From a bacterium D16-50 (lineage in GTDB: Bacteria; Bacillota; Clostridia; Lachnospirales; Lachnospiraceae), in the NCBI GenBank assembly GCA_003612485.1, contig RAZA01000027.1, forward strand, positions 1 to 64,000: a stretch of DNA of 64,000 bases, given 5' to 3'. The notes below the pieces were generated by a model that saw only the letters and a program-made list of their open reading frames with translations, searched no databases and was not told the DNA's origin. Made by a program: the position numbers and the translations under genes. Positions within the stretch are counted from its first letter, which is position 1, and each line of letters starts with the position of its first letter. Of the stretch, positions 15,301-22,391 are shown piece by piece.

Positions 15301-18175
15301 GGAACCTTATCGCAAATGCCTCGTCCTCATACGTGAATGTTTTGTCCAGCATAATAGTCCGCACCGGCATCGTCCACCCCAGCGCAATATCTGAAAAGCT
15401 GTCCAGCGTGAATGTGGTGCCGTTGTCCTTTGCCTCGCTGCCTTCCAGCTGTCGGTTGCCCTCCTGACCGAAATGTACCACTGTCACGGCGCTGCCGTCA
15501 GCAAGCCCCTTTTCGTCCAGAAGCTGTACCTTGACAGTCACGGGCGCCTCCGGCTCCACCTCCGCTCCGTCCGCGATAAACCCGATCCGCAGCAAAGCCT
15601 GCATGATGCTTCCGTCTCCGTTTTGCATCTCCTCATACTGGGCCGCCCGTCCGGCATAATATTCCGCATCGTCCTCGGCAGTGATCCGCTCTGCATAAAG
15701 CTGCGCCTGCTCCGGCAGGTTGGCGTCTTTCTTGTTATAGGAAACCGAAACGAAGAAATCATCCCCCTTATACGTCTTGACCACCACTACCTCCGACGCA
15801 TCTATGAGGCATTCCTCTGTGTGCTCATGCCCGTACACTTCCGGCAGTCCGCAGATCAGCATCCCGTTTTCGTCCCTGCATGTCTCCTCATGCCGATGCT
15901 CCTGCACCGTCGGCAGAGGGCAGATCAGCTCAGGCTCTTCCTCTTGTGCCCCTATTTTATAGCATTCATCCTCATGGACATGGGGCAGAAGCTCCGGCAA
16001 ACCGCAAACCGTCTTCCCGTTCAGTCCATAGCATTTTTCATTATGGCTATGCAGCACATAATCCGCCAGTCCGCACCGGACGCTGCCGTCACCGGCAAAG
16101 CAGCTGCCGTCATGGACATGAATCCCGGCCGCGCATCCGTACCCCGGCTCTTCAAAGCATTCATCCCCATGAACATGCTCCTCCAGTCCGCAGACAATCT
16201 CTCCTTTTTCATCCTGACAGCCCGCCCGGTGCACATGGGCTGACAGCCCGCAGTAGGCGGCTGCGCCCACAGTATCCACCCAGATCTCTTCAGGCTCCAT
16301 GCGGCATGTCTTGGCATGGACATGGCGCAGCGTCTCCGTCTTTTCGCAGATTAAAACCCCGTAAATACCTCGGCATTCCTCCCCGTGGATATGTTCTTCT
16401 TCCTCCACCTCCGGCAGAGGGCATATCAGCCTTTCGTTCTTATCATAGCAGGCCTCATCGTGACTATGAATCAGATAGTCCGCGCTGCCGCACAGCAGAT
16501 TTCCGTCCAGATCATAGCAATCGTTGTCATGTGTGTGAATCCGCTCCGTGCAGAAATAGGTGGCGGCAATGTAGCATTCCTCCACATGAACATGCTCTTG
16601 CGTCTCACAGACCAGATTTTTGTCTCCGTCCAGACAGCTTCCTCCATGGATATGCGCCGTGATACCGCAGTGAGGCTCCTTGTAGCAGCCGGCCTCATGT
16701 CTATGCTCCGCATCCAGACAGATCAGCTCTCCGTCTTCATCAAAGCAGGCCGCCCCATGTACATGACCGGCAATACCGCAGAAGACTTCCTCATAGCATT
16801 GTTCCTCATGGGTATGCTCCTCCGTCCTGCACAGCAGAACCTCACCATAGCATTCTTCTGTGTGGACATGTAAGTCGCCGTCGCCTGCGCCCTCCGGTGA
16901 ACCGCTCTCTGCCGCGCCTGCACTGTTGTCTGTACCCTCCGGTGAACCGCTCTCCGCCGCGCCTGCTCCGTTTGCGGTGCCCTCCGGCGAACCGCTCTCT
17001 GTCGCGCCTGCTCCGTTTGCGGTGCCCTCCGGCGAACTGCTCTCTGCCGCGCCTGCACTGTTGTCTGTGCCCTCCGGCGAACCGCTCTCTGCCGCGCCTG
17101 CACTGTTGTCTGTGCCCTCCGGTGAACCGCTCTCCGTCGCGCCTGCTCCGTTTGCGGTGCCCTCAGTGCCGCCGTCTCCGCTGCCGCTCCCTAACGATCC
17201 CCCGCTTTCCGGGCTGCCTTCCTCCTGACCGCATACAAGACTACGCGTTGTCTCATAGCAAGCATCCAAATGGGCATGGCCCTCCCGCTCTTCCTGACCG
17301 CAGGTAAGCTCTGTCACCTGACTCACCGTTTCGCATACTTCTGTGTGGGCATGACCAGGATCCTCCTGACCACAAGTAAGCTCCGTCACCTGACTCACTG
17401 CCCCGCAAGCCTCCGTGTGGGTATGCTCCTCTCCCTCTTCCTGACCGCAGGTAAGTTCCACAGTCTCCGTCACGGTCATGCAGGCGTCCGAATGAACATG
17501 GCCCTCCCGCTCCTCCTGACCGCAGGTAAGCTCTCTTGTCTCACTCACAGTCTCGCAGTCCTGCGTATGGACATGGCCCGGATCCTCCTCCTGACCGCAG
17601 ATCAGCGTTTTCTCTTCTATATAGCAGCTGTCGGAATGCTGATGCATTATAGGGCCGGACACTTCCTGCGCGCTGTCCCCTGCGGAATCCTGCTTCTGAG
17701 AGTCGTCCCCCGCCGAACCAATGCCCTCGGAAGCATTCCCGGACAGATCTCCCGCTCCGGAGGAGCCTTCCTGAGAGCTATCCCCTTCCGGCAGGACTCC
17801 TGCCGGATCTCCCTCTCCCGACGCGCTCCCCTGAGAGCCTCCCTCTTCGGATCCAATTTCCGGCGAAGCTCCCTCTTGGGAACCGCCCTCCGCCGAGACG
17901 CTCTCCTGAGTATCCGATTGGCCCAAGCCACCCGGCGCCTCTTCCGCATCCTCATATCCGCATATAAGTCCTTGCCCGTAGCAGTCCTCCAAGTGAACAT
18001 GCTCCTCCATGCCGCAGTAGGTATCCTTCACCAGCGTCTGCGCCGGCTTCGACAAGACATACGCTGTAGAAAGCACGACGATTCCGGCCAGCGCCGTCAC
18101 AACCGCCCGCTGCCTTCTCCTCCTGCTCTTTTCCCCCAAAAATTCTTTCACTTTCTTAAGATTAGAAGAATCCAT
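12341..18175 (-). CDS. Giant LPETG tip adhesin with 24 HxHxxxC repeats
   Basis: 1944 residues, first gene of the operon. An Arg-rich N-terminus and hydrophobic segment (about 24-42) serve for export. Residues about 55-790 carry 24 copies of H-x-H-x3-C (for example HVHTEEC), most paired with a nearby CG or LxC, in two blocks split by a Ser/Gly/Glu-rich spacer at about 320-435 made of 15-residue repeats (GSPEGTDNSAGAAES). The centre (about 800-1500) is beta-rich. A fibro-slime/PA14-like domain lies at about 1590-1745 (YLFYGDDDMWVFLN, LFYTERGA). Then a Cna-B-like domain (about 1755-1880; KLKIEKQVVGN) and LPETG at 1905-1909 with a membrane segment and basic tail. Fibro-slime/PA14 folds bind glycans in several adhesins. 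The His/Cys units may bind metal or form disulfides; this is not known. Confidence 0.9.
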   Translation of the reverse strand: MDSSNLKKVKEFLGEKSRRRRQRAVVTALAGIVVLSTAYVLSKPAQTLVKDTYCGMEEHVHLEDCYGQGLICGYEDAEEAPGGLGQSDTQESVSAEGGSQEGASPEIGSEEGGSQGSASGEGDPAGVLPEGDSSQEGSSGAGDLSGNASEGIGSAGDDSQKQDSAGDSAQEVSGPIMHQHSDSCYIEEKTLICGQEEDPGHVHTQDCETVSETRELTCGQEEREGHVHSDACMTVTETVELTCGQEEGEEHTHTEACGAVSQVTELTCGQEDPGHAHTEVCETVSQVTELTCGQEEREGHAHLDACYETTRSLVCGQEEGSPESGGSLGSGSGDGGTEGTANGAGATESGSPEGTDNSAGAAESGSPEGTDNSAGAAESSSPEGTANGAGATESGSPEGTANGAGAAESGSPEGTDNSAGAAESGSPEGAGDGDLHVHTEECYGEVLLCRTEEHTHEEQCYEEVFCGIAGHVHGAACFDEDGELICLDAEHRHEAGCYKEPHCGITAHIHGGSCLDGDKNLVCETQEHVHVEECYIAATYFCTERIHTHDNDCYDLDGNLLCGSADYLIHSHDEACYDKNERLICPLPEVEEEEHIHGEECRGIYGVLICEKTETLRHVHAKTCRMEPEEIWVDTVGAAAYCGLSAHVHRAGCQDEKGEIVCGLEEHVHGDECFEEPGYGCAAGIHVHDGSCFAGDGSVRCGLADYVLHSHNEKCYGLNGKTVCGLPELLPHVHEDECYKIGAQEEEPELICPLPTVQEHRHEETCRDENGMLICGLPEVYGHEHTEECLIDASEVVVVKTYKGDDFFVSVSYNKKDANLPEQAQLYAERITAEDDAEYYAGRAAQYEEMQNGDGSIMQALLRIGFIADGAEVEPEAPVTVKVQLLDEKGLADGSAVTVVHFGQEGNRQLEGSEAKDNGTTFTLDSFSDIALGWTMPVRTIMLDKTFTYEDEAFAIRFHVEGEAVLPTEEEIQKAGGAVSDGTENGADSGSGGTEDPAGSEHEGAGEAPIGTDGGGESPAGMTYGGGQAPAGNGAAGGMGNTVSGGDAIGGYAGEQAGESGTVTKEPQDIPDEGNVTNDDLEAVVVPLGEDAAQYEAVISYTQEIDAGEEILALQVLSYALTYRGAKLDLTGCRVTVEVKPAKALVEYAEEGQAQVMAIHEDGAPEDEESLGGDVSLVAVDVTLDQDSFTVGDIYDTLLVSQETADTFMTYETTAEGTDNTATVYASSQANPEFTVEYYANIDRVVTYDVAEVEGNGSSSAAGGNLQGYLSVIDTSKKSPDAPKNLPTNTKAENGQVDRKYIKISEAGVVYTENELTEIYSSDRHSYVQAPGLAYFNKIAKNDNYVLQMIQVRRNGSDEWEEYSCAEGKEWHFTNKQSTKDKYKDKFILITNNATIRLVYGVKSETVSNGASFYDYDISDGKIYVDRNGVPVEGQRGEATFHDSGEKWYMYTWQQGINGNLPNQTFGFGNNNVKSGMGDKGSGNIASTNANTLPYGKATFGLVTGLEEGKLVYAPGVVAPNLFNEGEAHGKSSYAGQLIFDQKGDTYTLTGAEVKQGDKAVSNVSGLDRFGRQQINWNKTYYFASNDFYPLDNVHSAGAGGHDLKFGNLNAFNAVTVSNFGDKNKLSETLVMPKSDDEENHNHYFGMHYTISFDLVKDYVGPLEYLFYGDDDMWVFLNKEGGGNTDGELICDIGGVHSSVGEYVNLWDYIDKGSKEAEGRYTLTFFYTERGASGSTCWMQFTLPSVSFATVEQDTGKLKIEKQVVGNVTDEEFGFEINFYKDDVQTEDNVLMNDYSYTKYDSDGNVVKSDVLIWDSSKFTLKAGEYIIVSFLPEGASYAIREVGPVTVKPTKPGEDVDWTVDSENPYTPEVVGGAAGGEPGVIIGSITKNDTVQIKYNNIYRFALPETGGSGTLAAYALAGAMGIMFGAGLMYRKKAEKGRGER
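16885..17165 (-). repeat. 45-bp tandem repeats in the adhesin spacer
   Basis: About six near-identical 45-bp units, each coding for 15 residues of the GSPEGT(D/A)N(S/G)AGA(A/T)ES type. Units alternate between two versions (TDNSAGAA and TANGAGAT), which points to past expansion by slippage or unequal crossing-over. The length keeps the frame, so copy-number change would alter stalk length only. Confidence 0.8.
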
Positions 18176-18293
18176 CCGAATACCTCCCGGCCCGCAACCA
18201 CCCGGCTCCTATCCCTTTCCTCCGAGCTCTGCGTCTAAGTCACATAGCTTCCATTCCCGTCTAAACAATACATTGCTGATTGATCATTTTCAG

Positions 18294-18310
18294 ACAAAAT
18301 CACCATTTCA
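18294..18310 (-). repeat. Right switch, operon-proximal inverted-repeat arm
   Basis: Reverse complement of 18641-18657 with one mismatch (position 18298). It lies in the leader of the pilus operon, 119 bases before the adhesin start codon. Confidence 0.8.
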
Positions 18311-18358
18311 TCCCATACATAGCCTATGGCTCATCTTGAGATGCCCTGATTCGCTTTC

Positions 18359-18387
18359 AGTATAGCACTAGGAAAAGTGATTTTCAA
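18359..18387 (-). promoter_or_regulatory. Promoter of the pilus operon
   Basis: Minus-strand TTGAAA (18382-18387), a 17-bp spacer and TATACT (18359-18364). The same hexamers and the 22 bases at 18379-18400 recur in the left switch. The leader to the adhesin start is about 175 bases long and contains the inverted-repeat arm. Confidence 0.8.
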
Positions 18388-18640
18388 GTCTATTTTATGC
18401 AAGGCCTTCAGAAAATTGACTAAAAAAGACTCTTTTCTTTGATATCATGGCATGGCAAACAGAAACCTGAAACAATATTCTGAAGTTTGTTGTGGGTTTC
18501 TATTTGTTGTGCCTTTTTTTGGACCTATTTTCGCGTTTCCCCCGGAAGAGAAGAAACTTATGGGGCACCGTGCATATGCAGAAGACTTACGACTCTTCGA
18601 TTCCGGTCATTTTGATACAGATCAACAGTCATCCGGTAAA

Positions 18641-18657
18641 TGAAATGGTGATTCTGT
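18641..18657 (+). repeat. Right switch, recombinase-proximal inverted-repeat arm
   Basis: TGAAATGGTGATTCTGT, 6 bp from the recombinase stop codon. It shares AAATGG(C/T)GATTCTGT with 680-694 in the same orientation, so the two could also recombine directly. Confidence 0.8.
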
Positions 18658-18663
18658 TCTTTC

Positions 18664-19656
18664 TCAGCTGATCAGCCCCAGCCGTTCCATCTGACGGGCA
18701 TGGGTCTCCCCGGTGGAAATCAAATATATCCTCGTAGTCTCTATACTGCTGTGTCCCAGCACATCCGCCAGCTTTACGATGTCCCGGCAGGACTGATAGA
18801 AGGTTCTGGCGAACAAATGGCGCAGGTTGTGGGGAAACACCTTGGAGGGATTGACTCCGGCTTTTGCGCAAAGCTTCTTCATCTCCTGCCAGATCTGGCG
18901 TCTGGATATGCCCCTGCCGCTTCTGGTGACAAAAATCTCCCCCGATGTGATCCCCTGCCTTCTGGCATAATCCCCCAGCTTCTTGCACAGCTTGCCCGGA
19001 AGAAGGATGGTGCGGATCTTTCCCTTCAGGGAGATGTCGGCCCGTCTCCGGCACAAGGCTTCCACCGTGATATACTTCACCTCCGACACGCGGATTCCGG
19101 TAGCGCAGACAGCCTCCAGCAGCAGCGCCAGCCGGGAATTCTTGTTCTCTCTGGCGGTCTCCAGCAGCCTCTCGTACTCCGCCCGGCTCAACTCCTTCTC
19201 CTGATCCCGAAAGGTTCGGCGCTGGATCTTCAGGAACTTCACCTTGCACTCCTCCCAACCCAAAAAGCCGAAGAAACCGTTCAGGGAGGACAGCATGGCA
19301 TTGATGGTGGCTGGCGCATACCCTTTCTCCGTCAGGTGGGACTTCCAGCCCGCCGAGGCTTCCTTGTCCACCGCAGGCTCTCTGTCTGCTGTGGCGCTCT
19401 TGTCCACCGCAGGCTCTCTGTCTGCTGTGGCGCTCTCGGTCGCCGCGGGTTCTCTCTCTGCTGCCGCCCTCTCATCCATCGCCGCGTCCTTACCGGCAGC
19501 TGTCTTGGCCCTCCCCACATCCGCCCGCTTTTCCAGCCATGCCGCAAAGGTCCTGATATCCCGCAGATATTTCTTTACCGTGTCCTGAGCGTACTCCTCC
19601 CTCGCCAAATGCTTCAGATAACCTCCGACAATTTCTTCCGTGATTCTGTGTTCCAT
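18664..19656 (-). CDS. Tyrosine recombinase, probable DNA invertase of the promoter switch
   Basis: 330 residues, start with AAGGAG upstream. An N-terminal SAM-like core-binding domain (about 5-42 and 102-150) is split by a variable linker (about 44-102) of Ala/Glu/Asp with a 12-residue tandem repeat. The catalytic domain keeps all residues: R189 (ATGIRVSEV), K211 or K213 (SLKGK), H276 and R279 (PHNLRH), H302 (LGHSS), Y311 (RIYL). Xer/integron-type enzymes of this size catalyse site-specific recombination. No excisionase, phage or conjugation gene is nearby, and the gene abuts an inverted repeat with a promoter inside, so DNA inversion is the best-supported role. It may also act on the left switch, whose own enzyme is broken. 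Confidence 0.88.
   Translation of the reverse strand: MEHRITEEIVGGYLKHLAREEYAQDTVKKYLRDIRTFAAWLEKRADVGRAKTAAGKDAAMDERAAAEREPAATESATADREPAVDKSATADREPAVDKEASAGWKSHLTEKGYAPATINAMLSSLNGFFGFLGWEECKVKFLKIQRRTFRDQEKELSRAEYERLLETARENKNSRLALLLEAVCATGIRVSEVKYITVEALCRRRADISLKGKIRTILLPGKLCKKLGDYARRQGITSGEIFVTRSGRGISRRQIWQEMKKLCAKAGVNPSKVFPHNLRHLFARTFYQSCRDIVKLADVLGHSSIETTRIYLISTGETHARQMERLGLIS
19364..19435 (-). repeat. Two exact 36-bp tandem repeats in the recombinase linker
   Basis: Units 19364-19399 and 19400-19435 are identical, with a degenerate third copy after 19436. They encode DKSATADREPAV-type residues between the two domains. The equivalent linker in the broken paralogue differs in sequence. 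Confidence 0.85.
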
Positions 19657-19854
19657 TCTTCTTTTCTCCTTTTTTCATTTTTGCGTTCCTATACACCTGC
19701 CTTCCATGCAACATTCATATCCGGCGGCAGAGGTCATGCCCTACTATGATCTGTCCCAAAGACAGAAATCATACGTCCCCTGCCGAAAACACCTGCCAAA
19801 AAAGGAAAATCCGTCCAATTTAGACCAGCGCCTGCCGATACTGTCCATCACAAA

Positions 19855-19884
19855 GCGGGAACCGCATTTGACTGCGATTCCCGC
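19855..19884 (-). terminator. Hairpin after the TPR/DUF2971-like gene
   Basis: GCGGGAA-CGCA / TGCG-TTCCCGC stem with one mismatch-type pair and a 6-base loop, 15 bases past the stop at 19899. On the minus strand it is followed by TTTGTG, a short T tract, so termination is likely but not strong. Confidence 0.55.
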
Positions 19885-19898
19885 CCCTTAGCTCTGCT

Positions 19899-22127
19899 CT
19901 ATCTGTATTGAATGGTGGAATGAGTCACCTTGATCTGGCTCTCCGTGCCGCTCCACATCTTTTTTCCCTGCCTATGGATGAACGGCACATAATCATCGGG
20001 ATTCTCCATCTTCGCGCCGAAGATGATCTCATCAATATAGCTCTGCTTGTCGCTATAGATATATATCTTGGGCACCCCTCCCGTCACCACCTCCACATCA
20101 TCCAGATTTGCCCCGGTTCGGTTCACAATGAGCCGGACTTCATTCTCATGCCTATAGGAATCGTGCTTGAATAGGTAGGAAATCTGGGATATGATCATTT
20201 CCAGAAGAAACTCCGTTCTCAGCAGACATTCTCCCCCCGCCTCCGAGTCCCCGTCCACTTCCCTGCACAGTCCGCACAGCCGCCTATAAGTGCTGATGAA
20301 TCCGTCCAGAAACCCTTGTATCATCCCGTCTCCGCACTTCCCGTCATCGGACAGATACACCACCTTTCTCAGGTTCGTCTTTCCGAAAGTCTTGTTGTTG
20401 AGCACCACGCAGCATCCCCCTGCATCCTCCCCGTACTGAACCCACATGGGCAGGAATTCCTTCACATGGGTTCTTCCCTTCTCCTTCCTATAACAGAAAA
20501 ATGATTTCAGGAACACATAATTTTCCCGATAGGTTCTTCTGGCATCCTTTTCCTCCCCGTCCTCTCTCCGCAGGAATCTGGCCCTGCCCAGAATATCCTG
20601 CAGAATCTTCCCCTCCTGAGGATCGTTCATATGGCTGGCATGAAATATGGGCAGGCGGTAATGGCAGTGGTCCGGCGTCTCGTCCTCCAGCAGCAGGCGC
20701 AGGTTCTCTCCGTTGGTATAGTATAGGAAGTCATACTTTGAAATATCCCTGATCTTGGTTTCATGCCGGATCTCCATGGCATGGAAGAGCAGCTCCATGA
20801 GGCCTGCATACAGCTGATCCCGCAGCTCCCTTCTGGCTTTTAAATATGTGTTGGTATTGGCAAACTCCACAATGGCCCTATACTTGTCCAGCTTTCCATG
20901 GTCGTAATGGGCATAGATGGAATCCACCCACCCCAGCGTCTCCCGCCACCGCCGGGGATTCCGGCACATGTACTTCATCAGAATCCATAAATGGGTGTTG
21001 AAATTGGATCTGGCCTTGGTATCGTCGTCCGCATTCAGGAACGCCTGCGTGAAGCACTCATAGGCGGCCTCGTACTCCCCCATCTCCGACAGCAGAAACT
21101 CCTTCTCGAAGATCACATCGTACTGGAGAAATTCCAGAGCGCTGGACTGCCTAATCCGCTCCTCCGCCTCCAAAGTCAAGTGGTACGACTTCTCGATATA
21201 GGCCTTCCACTGCGGGTCGTCCTTCTCCTTATAATTGGCAGCCCATGCATAGTTTACCGCATCATCGTATAGATCATAGACATTGGCGCCGCCTTCAGGC
21301 TGTTCCACATACTTGTCCAGAATGTTCTTTGCCTCCTCGTACCGGCCCAGACGAAACAGAATCCCTGCCCGTTCCTTCTCCCACCAGCCCCTGACCTCCG
21401 GACGGGCCTTGCCGAACAGGCTGCCGCTCTCCTGAAACAGCGTCAGCGCATCCTCATAGGCCTTTCCTGTCTTCAGCCTGCGCAGAATGGAATAGAACTC
21501 CTTCCACATGCCGTCCTCCGAGGCCACCGTATAACCCCCGGCCCCGCCGGACTTCAGATCCGCCCCCAATAGGGCCACGATGCAGTCGAAACGTCTCTCC
21601 GTCAAAAAAAGCTGGGCCAGAAAACGCCTGTCTTCAAGAGCATAAAAACCTATATTCTTCTCGTAGACCGCCCGCATACTCCTCTCCGTGTCCTCCCTGC
21701 CCAAGAGCTTGGCTCCGGAGCAGAAATACAGAAGGTACACAGCGGCCAGAACACCGCACAGCCTTCCCCCACAGTCCCGCGTACATTCCGCGCTCCACAC
21801 ACTGTCCAGCAGAGCCTCCAGACATAAGGTTGCCTCCATATTGTAGGTTCTCAAAAGCGCCAGAAACAGATCCACCGCCTTCTCCAGCTCCTCCCCGGCC
21901 AGACCCCTTTCCGGCTGATGGCATTGGAGCATTTTCCTTAGCCGGTGTACTCCCTCTCTGGTTCTGAGCTTAGCGGAGTCCCCCTTGTTTCCCAGAGAAT
22001 AGTTCAGAAGAAGCTCCAGATTATTGTATTCCACGCCGGAGACATCATAGATGAAATACTCCAGCTTGTCCAAAAGCGCCTCATCGCTGATGTTCAGACA
22101 ACATTTCACCATTATTTTACCCGCCAC
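19899..22127 (-). CDS. TPR-like protein with C-terminal DUF2971-type domain
   Basis: 742 residues, no signal peptide. The first about 470 residues are helical with TPR-like pairs (YEEAKNILDKYVEQ, YEAAYECFTQAFLNAD). Residues about 480-742 fit DUF2971: LYYTNGENLRLLLED, HASHMNDPQEG, FLKSFFCYRKEK, LPMWVQYGEDAGGCCVVLN, YRHENEVRLIVN, IDEIIFGAK. DUF2971 proteins are found singly and in some abortive-infection-like settings; no biochemical role is established. The start may be this GTG or the ATG at 22112. It is a single gene with its own terminator next to the switch region, so it may be part of the accessory DNA. Confidence 0.7.
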   Translation of the reverse strand: MAGKIMVKCCLNISDEALLDKLEYFIYDVSGVEYNNLELLLNYSLGNKGDSAKLRTREGVHRLRKMLQCHQPERGLAGEELEKAVDLFLALLRTYNMEATLCLEALLDSVWSAECTRDCGGRLCGVLAAVYLLYFCSGAKLLGREDTERSMRAVYEKNIGFYALEDRRFLAQLFLTERRFDCIVALLGADLKSGGAGGYTVASEDGMWKEFYSILRRLKTGKAYEDALTLFQESGSLFGKARPEVRGWWEKERAGILFRLGRYEEAKNILDKYVEQPEGGANVYDLYDDAVNYAWAANYKEKDDPQWKAYIEKSYHLTLEAEERIRQSSALEFLQYDVIFEKEFLLSEMGEYEAAYECFTQAFLNADDDTKARSNFNTHLWILMKYMCRNPRRWRETLGWVDSIYAHYDHGKLDKYRAIVEFANTNTYLKARRELRDQLYAGLMELLFHAMEIRHETKIRDISKYDFLYYTNGENLRLLLEDETPDHCHYRLPIFHASHMNDPQEGKILQDILGRARFLRREDGEEKDARRTYRENYVFLKSFFCYRKEKGRTHVKEFLPMWVQYGEDAGGCCVVLNNKTFGKTNLRKVVYLSDDGKCGDGMIQGFLDGFISTYRRLCGLCREVDGDSEAGGECLLRTEFLLEMIISQISYLFKHDSYRHENEVRLIVNRTGANLDDVEVVTGGVPKIYIYSDKQSYIDEIIFGAKMENPDDYVPFIHRQGKKMWSGTESQIKVTHSTIQYR

Positions 22128-22391
22128 CCTTTCCTGATCCTGCCTGCCCTCTTCCCATAGTTTTCCCTCAATTGCTTATCCTTAAAATACCATCTCGGCA
22201 GAATATATGCAACTGTTTTAGCTTACCAAAAAGCAGGCTGCAAAAACAGCGCCCCGTAACTGGTCTGGTAAAATAATCTTATTCTGGCACTTTTTATCAG
22301 GCCATTTATGTTCTAAACTATCATCAATGCGGCAAACCGCCTTAGGTATCTTGCAAGAGCCAAAAATCAGGGACTAAAAAGGAGTAATTAT

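Larger units (their letters stand above)
18294..18657. other. Right invertible promoter switch (ON for the pilus operon)
   Basis: Inverted arms ACAAAATCACCATTTCA (18294-18310) and TGAAATGGTGATTCTGT (18641-18657) match at 16 of 17 positions and enclose 330 bp. Inside is a consensus promoter at 18359-18387 that points left, to the adhesin start 184 bases away. No other promoter for the twelve-gene operon is visible. The right arm is 6 bp from the stop of an intact tyrosine recombinase gene. Inversion would turn the promoter towards that gene's 3' end and silence the operon. The arrangement parallels fim-type switches and the promoter invertons described in gut bacteria. No convincing gene lies inside the segment; the 63-codon frame at 18452-18643 crosses the arm and has no ribosome site. 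Confidence 0.82.

Noticed and set aside
17270..18238. Plus-strand frame of 322 codons over the adhesin gene
   Set aside because: Shadow of the repeat-rich adhesin; no ribosome site, and it runs through the operon leader.
701..19656. Prophage or integrative conjugative element
   Set aside because: Two tyrosine recombinases are present, but no phage structure, relaxase, type IV secretion or excisionase genes; the inverted repeats point to DNA inversion instead of integration.
22260..22390. Riboswitch before the ECF S-component gene
   Set aside because: Small hairpins such as GCGG-CAAA-CCGC exist, but none of the TPP, THF, FMN, cobalamin or preQ1 consensus patterns fits.
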